Assembly: GCA_021229015.1 (NCBI GenBank)
Contig: CM037789.1
Location: 39,840,926-39,904,925 of the forward strand
From: Solen grandis
Taxonomy: Eukaryota; Mollusca; Bivalvia; Adapedonta; Solenidae
Direction of reading: 5' to 3'
DNA length: 64,000 bases
Shown: one piece after another, positions 22,016-35,325 of the stretch
How positions within the stretch are numbered: the stretch's first letter is position 1
How the letters are laid out: every line of letters begins with the position of its first letter
The notes under the pieces: model-generated
Databases searched by the model: none
What the model saw: only the letters and a program-made list of their open reading frames with translations
Told to the model about the DNA's origin: nothing
Made by a program: the position numbers and the translations under genes

Positions 22016-23131
22016 CGCAATACATAGGTCATTTTTTTCTATTTTTACATTGCCACCGAGGATTTACTTAAGTTTATTTCTCAAGTAGCATCCATGTTTC
22101 TGGCATCTCTGTGATTCTTGTAAAGCTATGACGAGAAAAAGAATGGAACCAAGCCAACGTTAACATGGATTTTTATTCTTTATTGCTTCAAGTTATAAAA
22201 TTTGAACGCTGTTTGTTAACGATACAAACAGTTCAGTCATAAATATCCATCAAAACAGACAAGTTCGTATCTTACTTTGGTATGTTTATCCCTTATATTT
22301 GCTTTGATATGTATTTTTCTCACATTTTCGACATTTCTTAGCTTGTTTCATGCCATACAATCACGTACTATAAAGATATGTTTCGCTACCAGGTGTATAT
22401 ATTTAAGGATTATACTTGGCAAATTTACAACTGGTATTTGTTTTAGTTATTGGTGTTTAAATCTGAAAAACAGATATAAACGTCAGTTTGGGGAAGAAAA
22501 TCGGATATTTTACAAATTTTGTTGAGATTGACATACGACTAAGATATCAATTTAGTGACTCACCTCTTACGCATAAATATAAAACATACAATGTAGTTGA
22601 AATTTAAAAGGTGAAGTAGGTTTTATTTAAGTGGCTTTCTTATTAATTCCGTTTCAGTATTTCAAACCCTGTTGACACGGCCACTTTAGGAATTAAAGAT
22701 AATACAATTCAATAAGCAAACATAGTCAATTGACATTGTTAACACGGTCACATATGGTTTTAAAATAAATGCAATTCAAAAAGCAAACAGAACAACGTGA
22801 CATTACTTTCACTTCAAGTGACAATCTTTGAGTTAACTTTACAAAGATATTATCGATGAGTAACCCCTTCCCCACCCAACAATTTGAACTTAATTTTTCA
22901 CGAACTTGAGACCGGGGCGACGTTATTCTGTTGATGTCTATTGTAATGTTTGTGTCATACAATTCCGTTTGACTATGAAGATGAGTCGTTCCTTTGTAAC
23001 CCTGGTTAATGAATATGGGGAGTTGAAAAAGGAGAAATGTCATATCCACCAGTATGAAACTGTAAGTTTCTTTTCTGCCGTAAAACGAAAAAAGAACTCA
23101 AGACAAGATTTTTGAAATAATATGAAACAAT
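22016..23131. other. AT-rich stretch, nothing identifiable
   Basis: Several 60-107-codon ORFs occur on both strands with no recognisable motif. None is supported as a gene. Confidence 0.5.
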
Positions 23132-23162
<31 letters not shown>

Positions 23163-23181
23163 TCAGAGAGAGAGAGAGGAG
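23132..23181. repeat. (CT)n / (GA)n foldback microsatellite
   Basis: (CT)n of about 28 bases, TGTGTC, then (AG)n of about 15 bases: the two halves are complementary and would form a hairpin. Confidence 0.85.
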
Positions 23182-23194
23182 GGGGGGTGCTGAT

Positions 23195-23432
23195 GATACG
23201 CCAGTCTGGCACTATCTCTACAGATACAATGTTGCCTCATTGAGATGTTACTCCATAGACAAATGGCATGATACCACGCCCAGTCACAACATCCGGGCAC
23301 CAGACCGAAGCAGGGCTGGAACCGCAAGCACTAAGCAAAAGGCCTGTATCGATTTAATTATTCAAGTTACCTTTTGAACTTATGTCCTCTCGATCCAGGG
23401 ACGGATGTTACACTCGACCGCTTGGGTAAGTC
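23195..23432 (-). mobile_element. SINE family 2 with tRNA-like head (minus)
   Basis: The plus strand carries ATGGCATGATACCACGCCCA (body in reverse). Further right, read on the minus strand, are A-box-like ACCCAAGCGGTCGAGTG and a degraded B-box AAGTTCAAAAGG. This links the family 2 body to a tRNA-type promoter. Confidence 0.65.
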
Positions 23433-23433
23433 A

Positions 23434-23472
23434 AAGAAAAAAGAAAGAAAGAAAGAAAGAAAGAAAGAAATT
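23434..23472. repeat. (GAAA)n microsatellite
   Basis: Seven or eight copies of GAAA at the 5' side of the preceding SINE. Confidence 0.9.
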
Positions 23473-24589
23473 TAAAGTAAGAATTTTAACAAGACTATCA
23501 ATAATGTAACAACGTTTTAACAAAAACATCAGCCATATTTAATGATGCATGTAGCGACGAAAATAATACCAACACAATGAACATGTGCACATGTAAATAG
23601 ACCTACGAATACTTAACATATTTCATGTCATGAATGAGTTTGCGGAAATTCAAAATAATCATTTAAGCAATTATCATGATTAAAAGCCATAAATACTTCT
23701 TATAGTGACGACAGTCCGTCTCAAAAATGCGCAAGAATGCAATTCGTTAAAATATAAAACGAAAATATATACTTTAGAGTTTAAAAGGTCAACCCGTGCA
23801 AAATATAGTATATTAACATACATAAGCCAGATTTGCTATTGATAGAGAAAACAAAGTGTGAGTTTTACATTTTTTACGGAGACCAGATAATATGCAATTG
23901 AGATTCAAGCCACAGTGCGCCGGAAATTAATAATGCACTAGTATCGTTGTCGGTATTTTAATTGCATCGGAAATGAAAGGATCCGTTTAAACTGGTGAAT
24001 AACGTATCATTCAACTGACAGTAAATATGACATCTATTAAACTTTTCTTATCGAATGAAACAGTTTAAGGTTATCCATTTATCATTAATTTATAATTATC
24101 CTTCAAACGCTTAAAGACTTGCATTTACTATAAAAATTCCATGGTCACTTTGTAAACCATGATCACAGTTGAATGTTGGATGGATTACCTTAAGACTAAA
24201 TATGGCATATGTACTAAAGAATTTGCTTTTATTTGTCTAAGCAATGCTTCCTTTTCATTGCTCTTCTAACTATTCATCACTATACAGATAAAAAGGATGT
24301 GATGATGATGATGTTGATGATGATGAAGATGAAGGAGATGATGATGAGCATGGTTTGACTTAAAATTACCTAGATAAAACAGCCTTACTCTCTCCGTTTT
24401 CTTGTCCAAAGTTTAAGCATATGATGACTAAATAATTAGTCACACTGGACAATATTCCACTGGGATATCCCATACTCGGAGCAGAAATCCTTACCGATTA
24501 AAATGAAAATTCACTTCAGTTGAAGGCTTATATTCGGCTGTAGCTTGGAATTTAACCTACACTATGTATTATACTTAAATTAAAAAAAA
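23473..24589. other. AT-rich stretch with (GAT)n
   Basis: (GAT)n at about 24297-24345. No supported gene. Confidence 0.5.
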
Positions 24590-24715
24590 AATCCTAATTT
24601 CCAGCTGGCTGTGAATTCGGTTGTAGCTTGGAATTCGGGAATAACCAATTCCCAGCTGGTTGTGAATTCGGTTGTAACTGGATATTGAATACCCAATACC
24701 CAATTCCCAGCTGAC
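24590..24715. repeat. short tandem repeat, about 3 degenerate units
   Basis: CCCAGCTGGTTGTGAATTCGG and close variants recur about every 55-60 bases, with AATTCCCAGCTG seen three times. Local duplication with no coding function visible. Confidence 0.7.
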
Positions 24716-25433
24716 TTCACAGACCATATTTCCGAGATTTACAAAGTAAATGACAATGGCCATTTAATAAACAAAATATAAAGGTTAAGGCAGGATGTTT
24801 TCGATAATAATGTTTACCATCAATCGGTGATGATGCATAAATAGTATATCACAGAACAACCTCAATATTTAGCCACTATTTATAAATCAAGACACATTGA
24901 AATAAGAAGTGTGAAACCTATTCGAAGTTATAAACTAGATGCGCTTCAAAGTTTACATATATATACAGTGGATTTGTATACCGTATCCACCATACAAAAT
25001 ATTTTACAAATGATTGATGACTATAATATCAAAGTACACTTTCAAATGTGTGTTCTCGTCTGGTTATTTATATACCCTCTCTGTTTGTCTATGTCTATAT
25101 AAACGATGGAAGCAAAATTCAAATCTGTGCCACAATCATAAAGCACTTCTCATTTTCTCCATTACGTGTTTGTCATTAATTTAACCCCTGAAAGGCTATT
25201 TTTCGTTACTAACACATGATGTATGCTTTTATGATGACTTTTTGTGCGTATCGGTCTTACAAATGGCTACATAAATGGATATTCAGTTATTACGCCTGTT
25301 TACAATCTTGACACAGAAACCCAGTCTCTTTACATGAGAAAAGATAAAATTGGCATTAAATAAATGGCCAGGCATGACCCAAATTCTGTTTACAAAGAAC
25401 TCACAAGCTGTTAAGAATCCATTTATTTAGTTA

Positions 25434-25479
<46 letters not shown>

Positions 25480-26685
25480 CAGTTTTTTATTTATTCATTG
25501 CTTTACCTATTTTAATCATTTATTTCATTTGGTTTGTTTGAGTTATGACTTTCCTATAGGAAACCAACAAAATGAATCATGAAGCGGGTGTTGAAAGTAC
25601 TGTAAACTGTTATAGGTTTAGAAAAGATAGACAAACCCGGACGATAACGAAAGTTGTAAGCTCGATCCTCGGTCGTGGAAAAATGGCACATTTTGTTTGG
25701 ACATAAAATGCAAATATTTAAGGTAGATGCCGTGTTTTATAATACATGCCGGGGTGATATTGCATTGAACGTAGTTTGCTTCACTCCATATCCAAATATT
25801 TCGAGTTTGAACCACATAGTGATCGGGATCATTTATGCCTTTATCTGTGCAAACTACTGACTCGCTCAAGAAATTGGCAAATATTATAAAAACAAAATGT
25901 TTCCCTTTATTTCTTTTTCTCTATTTGATGTTCATTCTCTCGTTCGTCTTTATTTTTAACAGTTTATCCACTGGGAAATATGTTTACCGCAGTCTCTCAT
26001 ATAAGAATGGTATGATACATTTCACTTATAATTATTTTCCAGTACCTGAAATTGCATTGCACACGTCAATTATGCTTATTAAAACGTAATATTGTTTATA
26101 ATTGTACCCTGGATTGAAAAGAAATTATGGGAAACACAACCTTATCTCGTTTTAATTTCACACTCACTTTGAAACATAACCTTTGACTGTTATCTCGGTT
26201 CATCTCAACATTATATTTACCGCATAATGAGATTTTTATAAAGTTTCTCTCCCATCATTTAATAAAATTGCTACAAAAATGAAGCCAATAGGGCCATCCG
26301 CTGTATTAACGTTATAAATTATACATCACTGTAAATGCTACGTTCTCACGTTGGAGAAACCCTGTTTACATCCATTTTTTTTTCGAATGTATACCAAGCT
26401 TTGTTTGTTTTAACATTTTACTTTTTCTTCCGCTGCAGACTACATGTATGTTTAATCATTATATGTAAAGATTGGGCTTAATTTATAAATGGGTAAATGA
26501 CATTCATGTTAGAAATGAAACTTCCTTATGATAGAGTTGGGGAATCATTTATATTATCATTTAATCTAGATTTGAACGGGAAGAAATCATGATTTTCTTC
26601 CTGAAGAGCTTGCTTTGAGAACATTTATTGTTTTAACTTGATATCTTTGTTTAGAATTTCTGTATAGCGCTGTGTCAATGTCGGG
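24716..26685. other. AT-rich stretch with a (TA)n run
   Basis: (TA)n at about 25434-25476. Small overlapping ORFs near 25620-26090 show no recognisable domain. Confidence 0.5.
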
Positions 26686-26740
26686 TGTTCTGGTAACGCA
26701 CATCGCTTCTTACCTAATTCGTTCCGGGTTCGATACATGG
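26686..26740 (+). mobile_element. tRNA-like SINE head
   Basis: A-box-like TCTGGTAACGCACATCG and B-box-like CCGGGTTCGATACATGG about 30 bases apart. No intact cloverleaf; no body assigned. Confidence 0.45.
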
Positions 26741-26805
26741 TCACATGCGTGAGGTGGATACAGTGGTCACCCGTCCAGGCATGAGTTTAAGGGGCTGTTG
26801 GACAT

Positions 26806-27066
26806 TTAGAGAGAGAGAGAGTGACAGACAGATGGATAGGGGAGGGGGGTACAGAGAGGGTGAGAGAGAATGTTTCGACTGAGAGTGGTGTGTCGAAGAG
26901 GGGGAGACAAGGGGAAGAGAGAATAGGACAGAGCGTGCGTGACAACCAGGGAGAGATCGATAGAGAGTGTGTTGGGAGAATGAGATAGGTAAGAACGAGG
27001 GAGAAGGAGAGGGGGTGGCCTGGGATTGAGACTGTGTTGGGAGAGAGAGAAAGAGAAAGAGTGCGG
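26806..27066. repeat. 260-bp purine-rich (GA/GGGA) tract
   Basis: The plus strand is nearly all purine with interrupted GAGA, GGGA and GACAGA runs. The two overlapping minus-strand ORFs here are low-complexity Ser/Leu/Pro sequence and are products of the repeat. Confidence 0.8.
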
Positions 27067-27608
27067 AGACATTTCAATCAAACTTCTGTTTCCTTTTCAA
27101 AATAAGAACCCCGTTACCAACAAATGCACGTGATTTTATTTTTTTAAATATACTCGGTCGATCATAATAAATCAATAGATCGCAATTTCATGTTGTCATT
27201 TTTCTGATGAACGCATGCGTCCTTCATTTGTGTCTAGCCGATTAATTACTTGTATCGACCCCCGCATTAATATCCAACTTACCTGTCTTAAGAACTTTTC
27301 TACGGTAGCCAATGATTGCCGTTTGTCGTTGGTATCGCGTGACAAGGAATAAGGAAAAATAATTTACCGAATGCTTGACATATATCAGTGGCAAAATCTT
27401 TTTGGTTTGATTTTGTTTTATTGTTTACCCTAGACGAGAAATAAAACTTATTTTCTAATTAATAATTTTTGCCCATAATATTTGTCCATTTTTATATTAG
27501 TGCACTAGCAATATACATAAATTTTGTTGCCATCAACTTGTCTTACTCGACTTATAACTTGAATGTTTCTGGTAAAATTAAGTTATATTACGAACAGGCA
27601 AGCTCAAA
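27067..27608. other. AT-rich stretch, nothing identifiable
   Basis: No supported gene or repeat. Confidence 0.5.
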
Positions 27609-27755
27609 ATATGAGAAGCCTTCCAGCTGGCTTGCTGTATGTCGGGGGTTCTATCTGAGAACCTCAGTGCATTCGTGTCTTTCTCCAACTGTAACTAGCT
27701 GGACGTCGCTATATGACTGAAATATTGTCGCAGAGATGGTTAACTTCAATTTAAC
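27609..27755 (+). mobile_element. 5'-truncated SINE family 1 (plus)
   Basis: Starts inside the body (GAAGCCTTCCAGCTGGCTTG) and runs through AGCTGGACGTCGCTATATGA to a decayed tail. The tRNA-like head is absent. Confidence 0.8.
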
Positions 27756-30087
27756 AATGACGACAACACCCAGGGAAGAAGTCTTCCAACACTCAAAGCG
27801 ACTTTCTCCCCGACAAACATCTGGTCAGTGGAGGAGGAAATACACGATGTATACGTGTCACGCTTAATCGACAGCTTCACATGACAGACATAGGCCACCG
27901 TATTAACGTGTCCGCTTCTGTATTACATTGTTCAATTCAGGTAGGCGTGACCGTGATTTTTAACCCACTTATAGCGTCGTCAAATGCTCAGCTTAAGCCA
28001 AATAACTTACCAAAATATCCGATTAAAAAACGAAGGTGTGAAAATATGTTTTATCTGGTAATATGGCCTATTTTTTATTCCGCTGACATACTCGGCACAG
28101 TTTATCATAATTTCTAAAACGCATTGTAAATACGAAACTGTTATCAATTTCTTACATCGACCATCTAACTTAGCGGATAATTTAAACGTTTCTTTTCATT
28201 CTGAATGATTTGCGAAACTTTTATTCAGAAGTTAGCATATATAGGAAATTATGATTGCTCTTGGCCTTTATTCAAACCTTCTTAACTTAGAGATATAAAA
28301 CAGTTAGCTGATGACTGTAATTTGATTGATATTCATCAGTTTACATAACTGTATATTAATTTGTAATATGTCATGGTAATTAATCATAAATTGTTCGATG
28401 CTATTGATACGCATCAGACGCGAAATTCCAAATGAATGATTTGCAAAATTATAATTTTCGTATCGATACCAATTAATCTTTCACAGGACTGTACTGAAAC
28501 AGCCGCTGTGAAAGTAAATTCAGTTTAATGTGTCTCCAGTGATTTTTATTGAGTAATTACGCTGAATATATGCCTATAAAAATTGACAACGCCACATGCG
28601 TTAATATTTAATAAGTGTATATTTAAATTTCAGGCAGACTATGACACATGTGACGTCACAGTAATTAAATTTTCTTACTTCCGGAGTGAAAGGACAAATG
28701 GGGGTAAATGGAGGGGGTGGGGATGAAAAATGTTTGTTGCCGCATATATCTTAATTTTGCAGGAGTTCTCTGTCACGTGGTCTAAATGTATCTAAAACTG
28801 CCTTTTTCATTTTGGCGGCTTTTCATTTCAGAAAACACCTCTCTCATTTTCTCTGGTTTACATCCCTGGGTGGAACCATTAACGGGATTAATATGTTAAT
28901 AATAAGCTTCGATCACACAATTTCGACTCAAAAATTAAACTTGTTTTACGATGGCTCGAGGGCGGTATTACTTGTATACTTAACAGATCTTGGGGATTTT
29001 AATTTCGGATCTTACAACTAAACTGACCTATATTTTTGTAGGTCACCTCAATTTAACCATTCGCCGCATCCCTGCCACTTGTTTACGTCACTGACTCTAT
29101 ATTTACCCACTAATGGGAATCTAAGTTGCATATTTCGTTTGGTCTGTCATTAAAACACCTATTACCGCGCGTGATATAAAGAGAATGACGTAAGCAATAG
29201 GACATCTGTGTTCCCCGTGTAACGGTGTCAATACAGGTATGTATACCTTTATTTCTGCCTCCGTAATTCTAGCATTGAATAATCGGCCAGCTCTCAAAGG
29301 TCACCGTTTTAGCGGTCCCTTTCTCTCTTTTGTAAACTCTTACCTCAGAGCTATTTCTTTACAACATTTTACACCTGGAAGAAGAAGAAGATGATGATGA
29401 TGATGTTGTTGATGCTGAAAGGAAGATGTGGTGTTGCGGTTGCTACTGCTGGATTATAGGGAAATATCAGTGCATTAAAAATGGTAATTTTACTGTTTCA
29501 AACAGTGAATATTACCATTTTTATAATTTCACTGTTTTGTAACAAGACTGCTTAAAGACACTATCGTATTTTTCTAAGACATTTCAATACTAATTTCTAC
29601 ACTGAAAAAAGAAACTTAAAAAAAAATGTTGATGTACATTTATTGGACTGTTTTTGTACCGAATAACAATTCGTGCGACTTCGGGAATTTTAGGCTCCCC
29701 AAAGAGTAAACTTTATGATGAAGCCAGTACCAATGTGTAGAGTATGGCAGAAAACCATTTATTTAAATAAATAAAAATGTTAATTACAGCGGAATTCATC
29801 TCGTGAGGAGAAAATAAATAATTTTCACGATTGGCTGCTCCTCACTCGGTGAATTAAAAATGATAATCCACTGAAACCAGCAATTTCCTCTATACGTATG
29901 TCATTAACGAAGAAAAAAAAATCCCAGTTCAGATGATGGCGATTATAAAAAAAGAAGAAGAAACTGATGATGATGACGATGATGATGATGATCTTGATGA
30001 TGATGATGATGAAAAATGAGGAAGATCAGAGACATATTTTACTCATAAAACGTTCAATAATTAAGATATTACAATATTTATTGAGTT
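27756..30087. other. AT-rich stretch with (GAT)n tracts
   Basis: (GAT)n at about 29386-29412 and about 29963-30015. A single TGACGTCA lies near 28650. No supported gene. Confidence 0.5.
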
Positions 30088-30160
30088 CTGAACGCGGCTT
30101 GAACTCTCAACTTTACAATCCATGGTCATCACACAATTCCCCTGAACAACTGCGCTATAT
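30088..30160 (-). mobile_element. tRNA-like SINE head (minus)
   Basis: The minus strand shows A-box-like ATAGCGCAGTTGTTCAGGGG and B-box-like GAGAGTTCAAGCCG. The spacing is tRNA-like and pairing poor. Confidence 0.5.
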
Positions 30161-32403
30161 TTTTTACTGATTCTAAACTTCTAGTAAAAGTCATTCTTGT
30201 AAGAGATCTCGTGTTGAACGCAATTTATATAGGCCTTGTATATGTACGAATACGTGCATTGCAAACGTGTATATAATTTGAAAACTGGCTATTGGCATTG
30301 TGCAACACACAGACATCGGACCAACTAGTATAAGAGTTACATTTATTTCCCGAGTTCCAAGCAAGGTTGATATTTCAGAAACACTTTTTACGATTATTGT
30401 AAAATGCGACCAGCGATCAAACAGCGAACTGTACACACTAGCATTCAGGTAATTTGGATTTTTTTTTAGTTTCAAATATTCGTGCAGGCATCGTTTTGTT
30501 GATAATGACAAAGGGTAATCAAATATGCAAACATGCACAAAGTCAGACTGATTGCAGTGCGACAGAAAAAAAAAAGACAAAAAGATTATCGACGAATATA
30601 ATTGATTTTCTAAAAATATTTTCTGTCCCTTTGTAAGTACACGGTTCTGACAAAACAAGTTATTAGCGTGTCTGAAATAACTCTTCTAGACTGCCATAAT
30701 GAAGAAACACGAATTCCTAATTGTTAAAACCGAATCATGAAAGTAACCAATTAAGCGGTTCGTTTTAACGAGTATTTTCTTTCTTGTGCGTTATATTTCA
30801 CTCAAACAAAGGTTGTGAAAGGAATGTTTTCTGGTAGGATCTTCCATTGATACAAATCACTAAAGTTTATTTCTCTCTCTATATATATATATATATATAT
30901 ACACATATATATATTAGTATTAATTAATTGAGAGGTCATTGAATGAGCACTCCGCTGTATAACACGACTCGGAAACTGGTTATTGTAAAAGCTCCGCATT
31001 ATAAACTGCGCCGTACCGTGAGTACATTTACCATACATATTGAAGTCATTCAAAGCTTTATATTCAGTTGTTGAACAGTAGCGTTTACCGCAACATCTTG
31101 TGGATGAAGTGGGTTTAAATTGGATTTACTACTGTCAAAATTTGCACGATCTATTTGGAGTACTGTTAAGATTTGTAGAATTAGTGTGAAGGAGTTCATA
31201 ATGAATCCGCTTTTCTAAGAGTGCTCCGTAATGCAGCGTTTTCATTAACGTCAAGAATTTGGATATAAGGAAATTGATATTTGTACAGTTACCGTTTGAC
31301 AATAGGTGCCAGTTTACGCTCGGGGATATTTTGTGTGTTAATATGGTTCTAAAATGTGGATAAATTAGCTACAAAGTGAGAATAATTCGAAAAGTAAGTA
31401 TGAAAAATACGTCAATTAGTTTCTTAAAAGAATATTTAAAGGCGGAAAAGCATATATTTGAATCAGATTTTCGGGGTTTTCTGGAGACATTTTTAAAATT
31501 AATTGAATCAATGGTTCGTTTTTTGTTTTTTGTTTTTTTTAATAAATGCAATTTTGTTAGCTTAAAGGTCAATCGTAATCAAAATAAGAACGATATATAG
31601 GGCCTGGTATAGAGATTCTGGTTTAATAATAATTTAATGCAATCATATATTCAAACTACGTCATAACATACATGTTTACGCAAAAATACAGAATAACTTG
31701 TTATACACCATGTGGGTAGTACAAAATTTATGTGTATAGAATTACAAAAGAATCGGGTCACTAATTAATCTGTCCTGTTCAACGAGATTTGGTCTAAACC
31801 CTAAAATCCCCTCCTAATGAAACATAATAGCAATAGTTCTTATATATAAATTTTGGGAAGTTGTGGGGACTGAGGTATGAAATTATGGTCTTGGGTACAT
31901 TTGTTTTGTTTTTTGTTTTTTTCTTATTAAATTGAGGGCCGATTTGTAAATCGTGGGCAGATTTCTCCCAACTCCTGAGCTGATTTCTAATCAACAACTT
32001 AATTTATGGTTGCAAAATAGACGTTGTGCGTAAATGACGTCATACGTCAAACGGATGATAGTAAAAAGAAAAATGGACACACTTGTAGTTACCTCGGAGA
32101 GGAACTTGAAAGAAACGGTTCCAGTGATAAGCGCTAACACTTATAATAATTATTCTCATCTTCATTATCGCTACCTTCATCGTTAATCATTGAAATTTGT
32201 ATTGTCTACCTGTTCCGAAATCGGCCCACGATCTTTATATGACGTCATTATTTTGGCCCTCGATTTCAGAACAGACCACGATTTTTTGGGTTGGCTCACG
32301 ATTTGAGTCTTACATATATACAACGATGATGTCTATATCGATTAACGTAAACGACTTCCATGATAGGAAACATTTCCCAGATTCTCGACTTCCATGACAA
32401 AAC

Positions 32404-32434
<31 letters not shown>

Positions 32435-32939
32435 TCTTTGGTTATACCGTTTTCTATTCATATTAACTTAACTTTGACGTGTCCCTAAATACCCCCCATT
32501 CCTCTTTGTCACAAAAGATAGCCATATTGCCTGTAACATGGTGAAAATAGATTGGTCGGTAGGTAGGGTTTCTATATTTTTAGACGCATGAAGTCTGTGT
32601 GTGTCTGTAATTTACTCCTTTCCATATAAATTATAATTATAAATTATCTGAACAAGAATTTCTGCCTTATAAATTCAACTTCAAACATTTTTGGAACAGA
32701 AATATAAGTACAATACTAATTAAATTCCAATATAAATAAGTATCAAAATATCCACCTGGCACAATGGGGCGATTGTTTGATATCCCGTATTTACAACGTA
32801 TATGTCAGCACAAGTATGCTGTTTAAATATAGATTAAATACTATCGTGTCGAATCAAATACGCTGCACGCGACTTCTTAAATAGTTTTGTAATGGTAGCT
32901 CTAATTGGCTATGATTTGCTTTTTCCGTTCTGTTTTGAT
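30161..32939. other. AT-rich stretch with microsatellites
   Basis: (TA)n at about 30877-30913 and (CT)n at about 32408-32434. TGACGTCA near 32035 and 32240. The 155-codon minus ORF at 30191-30658 starts only at TTG and has no recognisable domain. Confidence 0.5.
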
Positions 32940-33135
32940 AGTGTTTTAAAACTTGGCGTAAGCGGGAGGTTGTTGGTTCGATGCCCGACCTCAACTTACC
33001 AAAATGATTCTGGTATGTGTCCCCGTTGTTAGGCGCCCAGCATATAAGGGTAGTTCCAGGACTGGTACAACTGTAGACTGAGTGTGGTATCATGCCGCAT
33101 GTCTACGGCGTGATATCACAGTAATTCAGCATTAT
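32940..33135 (+). mobile_element. SINE family 2 with B-box (plus)
   Basis: B-box-like TTGGTTCGATGCCCGACC at about 32973-32990, then GGCGCCCAGCATATAAGGGT and GCCGCATGTCTACGGCGTGA. The tail is lost after CAGCATTATAAG. Confidence 0.75.
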
Positions 33136-35179
33136 AAGAAGTAAGAATATTAGAGAGGAACGTGATGTAACAGTCACAATAGTCAATACATGTGCTGTAC
33201 ACAATACGATATTTACCTGGCCTAATGGGCATATAAGTCACCCGAATATTGGTACATTGTGATATCTGTTATATGTCAACAAAAGTCCCCAAATTGATTG
33301 CAATTCTGTTAATTCCAACATACAAACAGACAAATAAAACAAACGACGAAGCATGCACTCAGTTTCAGGCGACTAGTCACTGTAATATGAAGAAAAAAAG
33401 TGTCCGCATAACCCAGGAGATGTTAAAGAGGGGTCAAACTTTTAATAATTACCCGTTTGAGTATATCATTACTGATTGCTGCGTAATACAGGTGGTCGCT
33501 TACACTGGTTCAAATACACAGTAAAACCTGTGAATAAAGGCCACTCAGTGGAAATGGGCAAAAAGCTGGCCTTTAAAACTGTTGATCATAATGAGCTGTA
33601 ACTACAAGTAATTCATTTGTTTAAAAAACGTTCACCTGTAATTTAGGTTATCGTTTGTTGTTGTTGTTATGTTCGGAGACCAAAATTCATTAAATCTAAA
33701 AATATATCTCTGCTTCTATATTTGTCTATTTGACATAGTTTACTGCATTGTTAAAATATTATTAACAAAGCCTCCCCCCCCCCTCTCTCTCTCTGTGAGT
33801 ACATCTAAATAAAGATATACTGCTGTTGATTGAGACGAAATTATCTTTGAAGACCTAAACATATGTCCTATATAAATATAACGAAGGACTGGGTAGATCA
33901 ACTGTCTATACACGTATATATGGATTGAGAAAACAAAATCATTTTCAAGTATATACCAAAATTCTCATTTTACCCCCTCTGCAAAGGCTCTTTCTTTCTT
34001 TTTTCTTCCTTGTGTTGTCATTTTATAATCACACAATTTGTTGTCTACATCCAAATTAAATGAACCCTCTCTCTCTCTCTCTGCTGGAATTACAAATGTT
34101 TAAAGATACAGTACATGAACTCCCAATCTTAATACTCAGAGATAGAACCTATGCTTGTATGTTTGCTTGAATGATCAATCAATCCCATGTTCTAAAAACT
34201 TGATACCTGCCTTTAAATCAATCTAGTTCTTTAACCCACATGTGCGCGACTTTTTTCATTACATTTTACATCATACTTGCAAGAACACTCGAATTTTATT
34301 TTTGAACTCATCAAACTTATCTCTCAATTTGGACTTTCACTGTTTGCACTGTTTAATTGTTTATCTTTCGATTAGAATGCATTTAACTTCAGCCATCTGG
34401 CCAACGTCAGACAAGTTCATTCCGTCGTACCCAACACACTGGAATGTTTGTAGTCCAACTTGTCAGTCATTATTCAAAACAGACGGAAAACAAACACGCA
34501 TTTTGTGCACACCGCATTTATAGATCCTTTCCGTTCAAAAAGAAAAGCTAACTAATGGAAATAAAAGAATAAACATGTCATTTTTTTTCTGTGTCGGATT
34601 ATAACATTAATAATTCATATTTTATTTTATAATGCCTCTGATTAGAAGTTCACCGGAACGCCATAATTTAGTTGCAAATAATATCATTGATTTAAAAGAG
34701 AATTATGCATTCATGTTTTGTTTTCGTCATTGTATAGAATTGCGTGGTTTCAAATTTATGTGTACACAATCAAAGATTAAAGATAGCAAACATTATTTGG
34801 GGACTAGATCTGCCTGATGAGATGCATTCATCATTAAACATTATCATAATAGCCCAAATGCACTTATTTTTAATTTTCTCAACATACCTGCAGCGGTTCT
34901 TATGCCGTATGCATATTAGCGCGTGCTTCATTTCGAGCACCTGCTGATGTGAAATTAACATGAAATATATCAAGGTCGACGCCCTAGCACTGTAACGATG
35001 TAGCACATTAATGCCTTTAAGTGTTATGGTTATATTTACGAGAAAGGCATACTGATGTACATTATTTTAAACTAATGTTGCTGATTCTAATTCATTAACT
35101 TTAAATTTAACTGTTTACGAGAAGTCTGTTGCAAAACAAAAAAAAAGGTCATCATCATCATCGCCATGGTTTTCTAAAA
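33136..35179. other. AT-rich stretch; possible element end at 33523
   Basis: ACAGTAAAACCTGTGAATAAAGG at 33520-33545 with CTGGCCTTTAAAACTG near 33574 resembles a short inverted element terminus (weak). (CT)n at about 33780-33795 and 34067-34082. No supported gene. Confidence 0.4.
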
Positions 35180-35325
35180 TCAGGTAAAAACTGGTCTTTA
35201 TTTGGAGATGATTTCTATTCAGCGGTTGAAGTCTTTAATAATTTGATGCTAGGAAACCATTCACTGGCCTTTGTACACCGGTTGACTGTTATTCAAAGGT
35301 GACTTCTGATTGAGTTTGGCTGTAT
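35180..35325 (+). mobile_element. dispersed repeat, copy 2 (MITE-like)
   Basis: GGTCTTTATTTGGAGATGAT, then TTTAATAATTTGATGCTAGG, TCACTGGCCTTTGTACACC and CTGTTATTCAAAGGTGAC, in the same order as at 19655-19790. Non-coding. Confidence 0.5.

Noticed and set aside
26787..27081. Two overlapping minus-strand ORFs rich in Ser, Leu and Pro
   Set aside because: Translations of a purine-rich simple repeat.
30191..30658. 155-codon minus-strand ORF
   Set aside because: Starts at TTG, has no domain or splice context, and is hydrophobic low-information sequence in AT-rich DNA.
34242..34523. 93-codon ORF
   Set aside because: No ATG-supported start context, no domain, no neighbouring splice signals; consistent with chance.
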